Part shown: positions 8,524-15,739 of the stretch, one piece after another
Layout: every line of letters begins with the position of its first letter
Numbering within the stretch: position 1 is the stretch's first letter
Source of the DNA: Fen-1298 sp963833465
Lineage (GTDB): Bacteria > Bacteroidota > Ignavibacteria > UBA10030
Direction of reading: 5' to 3'
Assembly (NCBI GenBank): GCA_963833465.1
Contig: CAWHXW010000006.1
Location: 1 to 64,000, forward strand
DNA length: 64,000 nucleotides
Program-made: the position numbers and the translations under genes
Notes under the pieces: generated by a model
The model's database searches: none
Seen by the model: only the letters and a program-made list of their open reading frames with translations
Told to the model about the DNA's origin: nothing

Positions 8524-8529
8524 TTAGGC
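8333..8529 (+). other. attC site 11 (long class)
   Basis: R'' ACATAAC at 8333-8339, R' GTTAGGC at 8523-8529, 197 bases. Arms GCGGCTCAAGCTG and CAGCTTAGCCGCC. Confidence 0.92.
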
Positions 8530-8908
8530 AACAAGTAACGTTTTAGTGTAAAGACTTTCAAAGATTTTTAAATTTGTAGTTTTGTGGTTTCTAAAGGGTT
8601 GTCGTATTTATGTTGGTGGTGTTTTTAAAAGTTTGCTTTTAAATAATTTTTGTGGATATTGTCGCATAAGGGCATTGTCACCGTAAGGTTTTTTAAATAA
8701 TAATAGTTATCAAAAAGTTTTTATTTGTTAGTGTCGTGCAAACATCAGGTGTTGGCGTCCTTTGTTGCCTAACCAGCGGCTCAAGCTGACGGAAGAAGCG
8801 TGGTTGCAAAAGTCCGCGCGAGATGGTTTGGAATAAAAGTATAAATTTGTTGTGCGCGATGTCGGTTCAAATTGAAAGTAATCGTTTCCGCAGCTTAGCC
8901 GCCATCCG
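8524..8908 (+). other. Cassette 12: ORF-less cassette
   Basis: About 240 T- and G-rich bases before attC 12, with no reading frame of useful length on either strand. It contains a short repeated motif (ATTGTCGC and ATTGTCAC near 8657 and 8674). No similarity to cassettes 7 or 11 is evident. Its first and last 12 bases are inverted complements, so the cassette boundaries are intact. Confidence 0.55.
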
Positions 8909-8914
8909 TTAGGC
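8767..8914 (+). other. attC site 12
   Basis: R'' GCCTAAC at 8767-8773, R' GTTAGGC at 8908-8914, 148 bases, the shortest site of the array. Arms GCGGCTCAAGCTG and CAGCTTAGCCGCC. Confidence 0.92.
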
Positions 8915-8934
8915 GCACCATTAAAGGGACAATT

Positions 8935-9609
8935 ATGTCAACACTATTTTCTTATTGTATCCCGTACGACGATGGAGCAGCACCAAATCCATATTGGGGA
9001 ATATGTACTCTTGTAATTTGTAAACCAGTAATTCGTAGGACTGCCAAAGTAGGCGATTGGATAGTAGGAACTGGTTCGTCCAATTCTCCAATTGATGATA
9101 TTAGTAATAAAGTCGTTTATGCAATGCGAGTTAGCCAAACTATGACGATGAAACAGTATGATAAATATACATATCATTATTTGCCAAATAAAGTTCCTGA
9201 TTGGCAAAATTATGATGTGAGACGTCGTCTCGGAGATTCTGTTTACGATTTCTCGGAGCAACCACCAGCCATTAGAAAAAGTGTGCATACAAAAGAAAAT
9301 CGAGAGAAAGACTTAAGGGGAAAGTGCGCTTTATTATCTGATCATTTTTTCTATTTTGGAGATGATCCAATTGATTTACCCAATAATCTTCGAACTATCA
9401 TTAAACAAGGGCAAGGACATCGTTCAACTTCAAATGATCCATACATTGATCGTTTTATCGATTGGATTTATTCTTTGGGTATCGCACCAAATTCATTGCT
9501 TGGTAAACCACAACTCAATTTGTTTTCTAACCAAAGCAGCGAATATAATTGTTCCCGAGGACGTTGTTTGGAAGCAGATGAAGATGAAAAACAATCCAAT
9601 GATTGTTAG
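8935..9609 (+). CDS. Cassette 13: Nmad2-like (nucleotide modification associated) protein
   Basis: A 224-residue soluble protein. The N-terminus, with Y-D-D-G-A-A-P-N-P, W-G-I-C-T-L, C-K-P-x-I-R-R and V-G-D-W-I-V-G-T-G, matches my recollection of the nucleotide modification associated domain 2 (Nmad2) family. That family was described from genomic association with DNA-base hypermodification systems; its biochemical role is not established. No signal peptide. The C-terminus has a Cys- and acid-rich tail. ATG follows AAAGGGAC. It is alone in cassette 13, which starts and ends with 15 complementary bases. The restriction-modification gene at 11.6 kb lies nearby but is not linked by sequence evidence. 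Confidence 0.72.
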   Translation: MSTLFSYCIPYDDGAAPNPYWGICTLVICKPVIRRTAKVGDWIVGTGSSNSPIDDISNKVVYAMRVSQTMTMKQYDKYTYHYLPNKVPDWQNYDVRRRLGDSVYDFSEQPPAIRKSVHTKENREKDLRGKCALLSDHFFYFGDDPIDLPNNLRTIIKQGQGHRSTSNDPYIDRFIDWIYSLGIAPNSLLGKPQLNLFSNQSSEYNCSRGRCLEADEDEKQSNDC

Positions 9610-9626
9610 TACTGTTAGAATGGTGC

Positions 9627-9777
9627 GCCTAACCAGCAACTCAAGCTGACAGAATGAGCATGTTGCGTTAAGCATGGCGCTCAGGGATTATTGATTGAAA
9701 GATTTTATAATAAACTTGGTTTGTATTCAGCAACTTGCAGCTTATCAGCGCTGCAGCTTAGTTGCCGTCCGTTAGGC
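9627..9777 (+). other. attC site 13
   Basis: R'' GCCTAAC at 9627-9633, R' GTTAGGC at 9771-9777, 151 bases. Arms GCAACTCAAGCTG and CAGCTTAGTTGCC. Confidence 0.92.
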
Positions 9778-10170
9778 AACCTATAAAAAAGAAAAGTCGG
9801 TAAAGCTTTTCTCTGTTAAAAGATATTTTAAGCGGTGCGTTTTTCAAGTTTGTTTCTATTAGCGGTTGTTGATTGCGAACGGTTTCAGCATTTACATGCT
9901 TTGTTTTTTATCGAGTTATGGTTAGAAAAGAATTGCCGCAATTTGGTTTTCAGCAATTGGCAAGTTCAGTGTTAATCGGTTGCCTAACCAGCGGCTCAAG
10001 CTGACCGAATGAGCGCATTGCAAAATTCATTGCTGGTGGTGGGTTTGGGTTTTTATAAGTAACTTTTCAGTACCTCGTTGGTTGAGAGAAATAAATTTGG
10101 TTTTCAGCGTGAACTTGTTTCGTTTGGTGCTTTTTGAAAGTTGGTCATGCGGCAGCTTAGCACCCATCCG
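9772..10170 (+). other. Cassette 14: ORF-less cassette
   Basis: About 210 bases before attC 14 without a credible ORF on either strand. A small hairpin, GAAAAG with CTTTTC, sits near 9790-9812. The first and last 11 bases are inverted complements. Nothing else is visible. Confidence 0.55.
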
Positions 10171-10176
10171 TTAGGC
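9982..10176 (+). other. attC site 14 (long class, altered arm)
   Basis: R'' GCCTAAC at 9982-9988, R' GTTAGGC at 10170-10176, 195 bases. The left arm is GCGGCTCAAGCTG but the right arm reads CAGCTTAGCACCC instead of CAGCTTAGCCGCC, so the stem next to the core is weakened. Confidence 0.88.
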
Positions 10177-10210
10177 CGCCAGAAAAAATATTTAACATAC
10201 TCAATTTCTT

Positions 10211-10531
10211 ATGAAATATTTGTATTTGTTTTTAGCGGTCGGCTTTAATGCTGCCGCATATATGATCTTCAAAAGTATCTCAACCAAACAAAACGGAATT
10301 CTTTGGTTCGGTTTATTTTCTATTGGTTTAATTCTCGGTGCCATCAACGTTTTCTTGTTTACCAAAGCACTCAAGCATCTAAGTTTGGCAATTGCTTATC
10401 CCATTTTCTCTGGAGCAAGCATTGCTCTTATTACGCTAGCTTCGTATCTCATTTTTGGCGAACGGATCAGTTTGACAAATATTTTTGGAGCTGGTGTCAT
10501 AATAGTGGGAATATTTTTTATAACACAATAA
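10211..10531 (+). CDS. Cassette 15: SMR/EmrE-like small membrane transporter
   Basis: A 106-residue protein with four hydrophobic segments (about 3-20, 30-50, 56-78, 84-104) and the SMR-type third and fourth helices (A-I-A-Y-P-I-F-S-G, G-E-R-I-S-L-T-N-I-F-G). SMR genes such as qacE are common integron cargo. The membrane-embedded Glu of helix 1, essential for cation antiport in EmrE, is absent: the region reads V-G-F-N-A-A-A-Y. It may therefore be a paralogue closer to the lipid-carrier flippase-like subunits than a drug exporter. It is the last cassette; its attC is truncated. Confidence 0.82.
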   Translation: MKYLYLFLAVGFNAAAYMIFKSISTKQNGILWFGLFSIGLILGAINVFLFTKALKHLSLAIAYPIFSGASIALITLASYLIFGERISLTNIFGAGVIIVGIFFITQ

Positions 10532-10551
10532 GTTAACAAAATCCGCTGGCG

Positions 10552-10560
10552 GCCTAACCA
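10552..10560 (+). other. attC site 15, truncated after R''
   Basis: R'' GCCTAAC at 10552-10558 follows cassette 15, and the last 13 bases of the cassette complement its start at 10170. The sequence then passes directly into the IS110-family remnant. No left arm, right arm or R' box remains. Confidence 0.8.
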
Positions 10561-10907
10561 GTAGCGGCATCGATAGGATCAGTTTTGGATTTAGATTCGA
10601 GGGATTTGGCATAATTTCTTATTTTATTGGGTAGAACGACGGCGAGTTGGTAGCCGTGCTGAAGGAGGAAGTGAGCGAGGTGTTCATAATAGACACCAGT
10701 AGCTTCCATGACAAAGATCAGAGGCACATCGTGAGAAACAATGAATGTTTTGATCCATATCAGGAAGAGTTTGAAGCCAGCAGGAGAATTTTTAAAAGAT
10801 TTGGCTTGAGAAATGATAGTATTTTGCAGGGTATCGATGGTACCGAATCTGGCATCGAAGGTTTTGTAAGAGACATCTATACCGACGGTTTGTTTTAAGA
10901 TATTCAT
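10554..10907 (-). pseudogene. IS110-family transposase, N-terminal fragment
   Basis: A 117-residue N-terminal piece of a DEDD transposase: V-G-I-D-V-S at residues 8-13, the F-V-M-E-A-T-G-V-Y segment near 65-73, and K-S-K-T-D-P-I-D-A-A near 107-116. Full-length family members have about 300-400 residues, so the C-terminal part with the serine domain is missing. The ORF runs into the R'' box of attC 15, which supplies its TAG stop. ATG has a good ribosome-binding site (AAGGAG) on the minus strand. IS110/IS1111 elements with a preference for attC sites are known, which fits this location, but the surviving junction is a truncation and not an intact insertion. Confidence 0.88.
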
Positions 10908-11126
10908 AGAAAAGCTCCTTGAAATAGAGGTTAAGGAAAAAGAAACATTGGCAGCTTCTGTATGATCTAGACTCGTGCGTTATACGGGATTCCACGGGAA
11001 TAAATATGGATCTCAAAGTACTGTTCAGATTCTGGAGAAGCACAAAGTCATAGGGAGAAGTATCTGGTTAACGATATTCTTCTGTTAGGAAGATATCTAG
11101 CGACTCCTATCTCTCCTATGACTTTG
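10908..11126 (-). other. Probable IS110 left-end non-coding region
   Basis: The 5' side of the transposase fragment holds about 220 non-coding bases bounded by an imperfect inverted repeat, AAAGTCATAGGGAGAAG (11046-11062) against CTCTCCTATGACTTT (11111-11125). In IS110-group elements this leader encodes the bridge RNA that guides target choice. Assigning it here rests on position and on the hairpin only; the outer end of the element cannot be fixed. Confidence 0.4.
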
Positions 11127-11410
11127 CCAATGGATTATAATATCAATATATTTATGACATACTCAACATACGAGGCGCTTAAGCTTCGACCTTTTAAAAG
11201 TATTCCCCACAGATGCTTTTGCCATCTCGCCAGATGCCTTAAGGGTTGTGAAGGGATGGCGAAAGGGTCGTTACAAGGTCTCGAAAGGGTTAAAATAGAT
11301 CTCGGGAAGGTCAAAAAGGATGACAAACATATGACAAAGGTATGACAAAAGAGGCAAGCTGTAAGTTCTTAGTTTTATAGTAGTTGGGCAAAATGAGTCC
11401 TCGATTGAGC

Positions 11411-11560
11411 TTGCCAAAATGAAAATTTATACGAAATCTCCCTTGCAAATTGAAAATTTATCCTCGATCAGCGATGCATAAATGAAAATTATCTCTCGGT
11501 TAGTCCTGCAAATCGCAAATTCATCCCCTGTTATCGTTTCAAATTTGATTTTCCATCATC
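11411..11560 (+). repeat. Degenerate tandem repeat, ~32-bp period
   Basis: Four to five imperfect copies begin near 11411, 11443, 11475, 11507 and 11537, a regular 30-32 base spacing. The shared core is TTGCAAATTGAAAATTTATC followed by a variable C/T-rich part. It lies between the IS110 remnant and the restriction-modification gene. The unit lacks the identical repeats and unique spacers of a CRISPR. The rest of 11127-11633 has no gene; direct repetition of AAGGTCNAAAAGG-like and ATGACAAA motifs occurs near 11300-11350. Confidence 0.55.
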
Positions 11561-11633
11561 ATTGGCTTACATTATCAGCACAAATCGTTACCAAACAGCG
11601 CACATTTCGATAAGAATTGGTTAAAAATGACTT

Positions 11634-14633
11634 ATGCAAAAAGCATTTGAAACAATAAAACAACTCGTTGCAAATTTCAAGGCGCAAGAATCAGCCTATC
11701 TTTCTCCTGGGTATCAGGAAAGCCAGATACGGCAGGACTTTATTGATAAGTTCTTTACAGCTCTTGGATGGGACGTAACGCACAATGTTCAAATGAATCC
11801 GTATCAACAGGAAGTTCATATAGAAAACAAAGTGCATATGGCGGGTTCACAGCGCCGTGCCGATTATGCTTTCTTCCTTGCACCAAATTTCCGTGATCCG
11901 AAATTCTTTGTCGAGGCGAAGAAGCCATCACGCAACCTTGCCAATCCTGATGATTACTATCAGACAATTCGATACGGATGGAATGCTAACACTCCGATTG
12001 CAATTCTCACAGACTTCGAAGAATTCCACATCCTTGATTGCCGGTATAAGCCGAACATCAAAGATGTGATGAATCAAAAGATCGAATATTTCCATTACAG
12101 TGATTATGTAAATGAGGAAAAGTTCTCTCGGATCTATTGGCTCTTTTCACACGAAGCAGTGGCTAATGGCTCAATAGAGAAACAAGCTGCAGAACTTCCT
12201 AAGCCGCGTGGCAAAGCGATTCAACGTGGATTATTTAAGGGTGGTTACCAAGCTGTTGACGAGGCATTCTTAGAAGAGTTAGATGAATACCGTGAAATAT
12301 TAGCGAAGGCATTTAAGAAATCAAATCCTAATCTCCAGAGCGAAGAACTCACAGAAGCAGTCCAGCGCACAATAGATCGTTTAGTATTTATACGTTTCCT
12401 TGAAGACAAACAAATCGAAGAACCCGAAATTATTAATCTACGATCAAAGAAGTCAGCCTGGAATGGATTTTTAGTTCTCTGTAAGCAACTTGATCCAAAA
12501 TACAACGGACTTGTTTTCAAACCGCAAAAATTGCTTGATAGCAAAGATTTTAATCCTCCAGACGATGAAGAGTTTGTTCGCATTTGCGATGAGTTGGCTG
12601 ATCCAAGTTCACCTTACAACTTCGATCAAATTCCTATTTCTATCCTCGGCAGCATCTATGAACGCTTCCTTGGTAAAGTAGTGCGCGTCACGCCGAAGGG
12701 GGCGAAAGTAGAAGAGAAACCAGAAGTAAGGAAAGCGGGTGGCGTCTATTATACGCCTGAATATATAGTTCGCTATATCGTTAATGAAACTGTGGGCAAA
12801 TTACTCGAAGGTAAAACCCCTGTTGAAATTTCACGAATGACATTTGCTGATATTGCGTGCGGTAGTGGTTCGTTTCTTATCGAAGTATACAGCCAGTTAC
12901 TTGATTATCATATCCATTATTATTTAGCAAATCCTGACAAGCAAAAAGAGACGGATGTCTTTGAACGTGAAGGCAAACTGCATCTGACCTTAAAAAAGAA
13001 AAAAGATATATTACTAAATAATGTATATGGAGTAGATATCGACTTTCAGGCAACTGAAGTAACGCAGCTTTCATTGTATCTGAAGTTATTAGAAGATGTG
13101 ACAATGCACGACGCACATCAATTTGGATTGTTTAAAGAAACGATTTTACCTGACTTGCGAAAAAACATTATTAACGGCAACTCACTTATAGGTCGTGATA
13201 TTATTGATGGCCAGCTCTTTGCCGATATAGATGAAAACAAGCTGAAACCGATGAATTTTGAGGATGCGTTCCCTACTGTGATGAAGCGAGGTGGATTCGA
13301 TGTGGTTGTAGGGAATCCGCCTTATGTGAGAATGGAAACACAAAGTGGAGTCGAAAAAGAGATATTCAAAAAAACATATCGAGTTTACCACAAAGCTGCT
13401 GATCTATTCGTCTATTTTATTGAACGAGGAGTGAATCTTTTACATAGAGACGGAAGATTTAGTTTCATAGTCTCAAACAAATGGATGAGATCAAACTATG
13501 GCGAGCCACTTCGACGTTGGATTAAGGGGAAAGGCATTGAGGAACTAATTGATTTTCAACATATTCAAATATTTGAGGGCGCAACAACATATCCTTGTAT
13601 AATTATCTTGCAGAAGAATAAAGTCAATGAGCTAATTAAAACAACTATGGTGAACAGTAAAGACTTTGGAAATCTTAAGAATTATATAAACGACAGTGCA
13701 TTCACGGTAAGAATTGAAAGGCTTGACGATAAAGGATGGATTCTTGCGAACGATAAGAAAATGGCAATTCTCGATAAACTGCGGGTCAGCACAAAACCTG
13801 TCATACAATACACGGAAAAGAATATTTACAGAGGAATAATAACAGGACTTAACGAAGCGTTTATTGTTGATGAGAAGAAAGCGCGGAAATTTATAAATGC
13901 ACAAAAGTCTAACTCAGAATTATTGAGACCCTACTTGGAAGGAAAAGATATCAATAGCTATTCTTTTTTAACAAGCGATAAGTTTTTGATCTTTATCCCT
14001 AACGGTTGGACACGCAGTAAATGCGGAAAGGCTAGTGATGTATGGAAATGGTTTAAGACAAACTACCCCCAGATTTCAAACCATCTTATGCAATTTGAAA
14101 AAGACGCAATTAAAAGATACGACCAAGGAGAATATTGGTGGGAGTTAAGATCTTGTGCGTATTATTCTGAGTTTGAAAAACCAAAGATATGTTGGGGAAA
14201 TTTATCGAACCGGGCTCCATTCGCACTCGACAAACAAAAGTATTATATAAACGCACCATCGTGTATTCTACCTACGGATAATCTTTATGTGCTAGGTTGT
14301 ATGAATTCCAAATTACTCTGGTGGTTTTTAAAAGATATTGCCGCCGAGAGAGCAGGAGGATTTATTGAAGCGAAACCCATATATGTGCAACAACTCCCTA
14401 TCCGAACAATCAATTTTGAAGATGCAAAAGACAAATCCCACCACGATCACATAGTGAAACTCGTCGAGCAAATGTTGGATGCAAAAGAGAAATTATCGAA
14501 TGCCAAAACCGAATCCGAAACCAATCGCCTCGAAATGCAATGCCAAACCCTCGACCGCCAAATCGATGAGGCTGTATATGAACTATATGGGTTGACTGAA
14601 GAGGAGATTAAGATTGTGGAGGGGAAACAGTAA
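11634..14633 (+). CDS. Type IIG restriction-modification enzyme (Eco57I-like)
   Basis: A 999-residue fused restriction endonuclease and adenine DNA methyltransferase. The N-terminal PD-(D/E)XK nuclease has D77 and E94-A-K96. The methyltransferase SAM motif (I-A-C-G-S-G-S-F) lies around residues 405-414 and the catalytic N-P-P-Y at 561-564, where N-P-P-Y marks N6-adenine methylation. The C-terminal third resembles the TaqI-type target-recognition domain (W-W-E-L-R-S-C-A-Y-Y near 840). Such enzymes need no separate methylase and cut at a distance from their site. The recognition sequence cannot be read from the protein. Two small genes follow with no gap, forming an operon. Upstream is repeat-rich accessory DNA, consistent with acquisition. 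Confidence 0.92.
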   Translation: MQKAFETIKQLVANFKAQESAYLSPGYQESQIRQDFIDKFFTALGWDVTHNVQMNPYQQEVHIENKVHMAGSQRRADYAFFLAPNFRDPKFFVEAKKPSRNLANPDDYYQTIRYGWNANTPIAILTDFEEFHILDCRYKPNIKDVMNQKIEYFHYSDYVNEEKFSRIYWLFSHEAVANGSIEKQAAELPKPRGKAIQRGLFKGGYQAVDEAFLEELDEYREILAKAFKKSNPNLQSEELTEAVQRTIDRLVFIRFLEDKQIEEPEIINLRSKKSAWNGFLVLCKQLDPKYNGLVFKPQKLLDSKDFNPPDDEEFVRICDELADPSSPYNFDQIPISILGSIYERFLGKVVRVTPKGAKVEEKPEVRKAGGVYYTPEYIVRYIVNETVGKLLEGKTPVEISRMTFADIACGSGSFLIEVYSQLLDYHIHYYLANPDKQKETDVFEREGKLHLTLKKKKDILLNNVYGVDIDFQATEVTQLSLYLKLLEDVTMHDAHQFGLFKETILPDLRKNIINGNSLIGRDIIDGQLFADIDENKLKPMNFEDAFPTVMKRGGFDVVVGNPPYVRMETQSGVEKEIFKKTYRVYHKAADLFVYFIERGVNLLHRDGRFSFIVSNKWMRSNYGEPLRRWIKGKGIEELIDFQHIQIFEGATTYPCIIILQKNKVNELIKTTMVNSKDFGNLKNYINDSAFTVRIERLDDKGWILANDKKMAILDKLRVSTKPVIQYTEKNIYRGIITGLNEAFIVDEKKARKFINAQKSNSELLRPYLEGKDINSYSFLTSDKFLIFIPNGWTRSKCGKASDVWKWFKTNYPQISNHLMQFEKDAIKRYDQGEYWWELRSCAYYSEFEKPKICWGNLSNRAPFALDKQKYYINAPSCILPTDNLYVLGCMNSKLLWWFLKDIAAERAGGFIEAKPIYVQQLPIRTINFEDAKDKSHHDHIVKLVEQMLDAKEKLSNAKTESETNRLEMQCQTLDRQIDEAVYELYGLTEEEIKIVEGKQ

Positions 14634-15026
14634 ATGGCAGACTCAACAATAGAAACAAAAAAAGTTGAAAATTGGATAAGAAGCGAATTTCTTCCCAAGA
14701 AATATCATCAAGCATTCTCAAAACAGAAATTAGCGGTGCAGTCCGGTGGAGAATTTGAATGCGATGCAGTTTCCGAGGACGGCAAAATAGTATGCTTTAT
14801 CTCAACAAGCCCGGGCAAGAACGCAGATGAGCTTACAAAGATCCGTAAGAATGCTTTTTGGGCAGGTTCCCTCAGTGAAAAACCGCAGGAAATTGTGTTT
14901 GCATTTACAGATAAATCAATGGTTGAACTTATCAAGCAAGAAAAGGAAAATGGCCGATTCCCAAAGCACATTAAAACGTTGCTCGTCAAGTTGCCGGCGG
15001 AAGTAGTATCAAAACAGAAGATATAA
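14634..15026 (+). CDS. RM-operon protein, unknown function
   Basis: A 130-residue soluble protein whose ATG directly follows the TAA of the type IIG gene, so it is co-translated with it. Unrecognised family. The segment G-E-F-E-C-D-A followed by a strand I-V-C-F-I-S-T-S resembles the core of a PD-(D/E)XK fold with the catalytic Lys lost; this is a weak structural guess. Its fixed position suggests an accessory, inhibitory or specificity-related role in the restriction system. Confidence 0.72.
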   Translation: MADSTIETKKVENWIRSEFLPKKYHQAFSKQKLAVQSGGEFECDAVSEDGKIVCFISTSPGKNADELTKIRKNAFWAGSLSEKPQEIVFAFTDKSMVELIKQEKENGRFPKHIKTLLVKLPAEVVSKQKI

Positions 15027-15221
15027 ATGAACATTATGGAAGAACCAAAGCAAGAAGTGCAACCTGTCGTTGGAGAATATCAGGGTAAACCTATCCTTCG
15101 TATTCCAACTGTAGATAATCCGAATCCAGAAACAACCTGGCATTGGATGTCGTTTGGGAAGAACAAGGCGAAGGCGATTGTTAAATATATTGACGCGATA
15201 AAGAAGTTTGCAGAAGAATGA
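15027..15221 (+). CDS. RM-operon small protein, unknown function
   Basis: A 64-residue protein starting immediately after the previous stop codon, third in the restriction-modification operon. It contains G-E-Y-Q-G-K-P-I-L-R-I-P, then W-H-W-M-S-F-G-K-N-K-A, and a C-terminal amphipathic helix (I-V-K-Y-I-D-A-I-K-K-F). The strand-then-helix layout recalls small conserved hypothetical proteins seen in many genomes, but I cannot name a family. Coding is supported by tight spacing and composition. Confidence 0.65.
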   Translation: MNIMEEPKQEVQPVVGEYQGKPILRIPTVDNPNPETTWHWMSFGKNKAKAIVKYIDAIKKFAEE

Positions 15222-15389
15222 ATATCATCTCCACACCACACGGCGAGCTGTTCTCAACAGTGAAGATCATTCATCTGTAGGAAGTGACGAAAACATATAG
15301 TATCCTGTGTGTAGAGCGATACGCAATAGGTTTCGTAAACATCCCAAAACAATAGAGAACTAAAACAAATTGATCAAAGGAGAAACACG

Positions 15390-15683
15390 ATGAAAATGTA
15401 TGTCGGTAATCTGTCACGTGATATATCGGAAGACGAATTGAAAAAGGAATTTGCGGCGTTTGGGGCAGTTGATTCTGTTACCCTCATAAAGGACAAATTT
15501 ACAGGAACAGCGAAGGGGTTCGGATTTGTCGAGATGCCAATACAAACGGAAGCAGAGGCGGCTATAGCTGGATTGAATGATAAAGAGGTAAAAGGACGTA
15601 AAATAGTAGTGAACAAAGCTCGCCCGATGGCTGACCGAAAGTCAAACGACCGAAGACGCGATGGAAATCGTTCTCGGTATTAA
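15390..15683 (+). CDS. RRM-domain RNA-binding protein
   Basis: A 97-residue protein that is almost entirely one RNA-recognition motif, with RNP2 M-Y-V-G-N-L-S at 3-9 and RNP1 K-G-F-G-F-V-E-M at 42-49. A short basic tail (D-R-R-R-D-G-N-R-S-R) follows. Bacterial members are single-stranded RNA binders, often cold-induced. ATG is preceded by AAAGGAGAA, a strong ribosome-binding site. It is transcribed alone, 168 bases after the RM operon. Confidence 0.93.
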   Translation: MKMYVGNLSRDISEDELKKEFAAFGAVDSVTLIKDKFTGTAKGFGFVEMPIQTEAEAAIAGLNDKEVKGRKIVVNKARPMADRKSNDRRRDGNRSRY

Positions 15684-15739
15684 CTAATCTGTATTTTATC
15701 GTGTTGTCAGAAATAGGTAATAGTATGATCATCCACATC

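Larger units (their letters stand above)
1..10558 (+). mobile_element. Integron gene-cassette array (15 cassettes)
   Basis: Fourteen complete attC sites and one truncated site lie in the same orientation, each just downstream of a plus-strand gene or an ORF-less spacer. Every site runs from an R'' box ending in TAAC, through an imperfect GCGGCTCAAGCTG-type arm and a matching CAGCTTAGCCGC-type arm, to an R' box starting GTTA. Such similar attC sites are typical of sedentary chromosomal integrons. By the usual layout, intI, attI and the cassette promoter should lie left of base 1; none is in the window. Cassettes 1, 3, 4, 5, 6, 8, 9, 10, 13 and 15 carry genes; 2, 7, 11, 12 and 14 do not. The distal end is lost at an IS110 remnant. 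Confidence 0.93.

Noticed and set aside
9356..9649. ORF overlapping the Nmad2-like gene
   Set aside because: It is a frame shadow of the recognised gene and runs into attC 13.
613..10176. Regularly spaced repeats considered as a CRISPR array
   Set aside because: The repeats are 148-197 bases, imperfect, internally paired, and spaced by genes. They have R''/R' core boxes and are attC sites.
10303..10536. Second ORF overlapping the SMR-like gene
   Set aside because: It is out of frame with a clear membrane-protein family match and has a non-protein-like composition.
10647..10898. Plus-strand ORF of 83 codons
   Set aside because: It is antisense to the clearly homologous IS110 transposase fragment and has no protein-like pattern.
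11118..11345. ORF of 75 codons between the IS remnant and the RM gene
   Set aside because: It has an unlikely composition, no ribosome-binding site, and overlaps repeated motifs on both strands.
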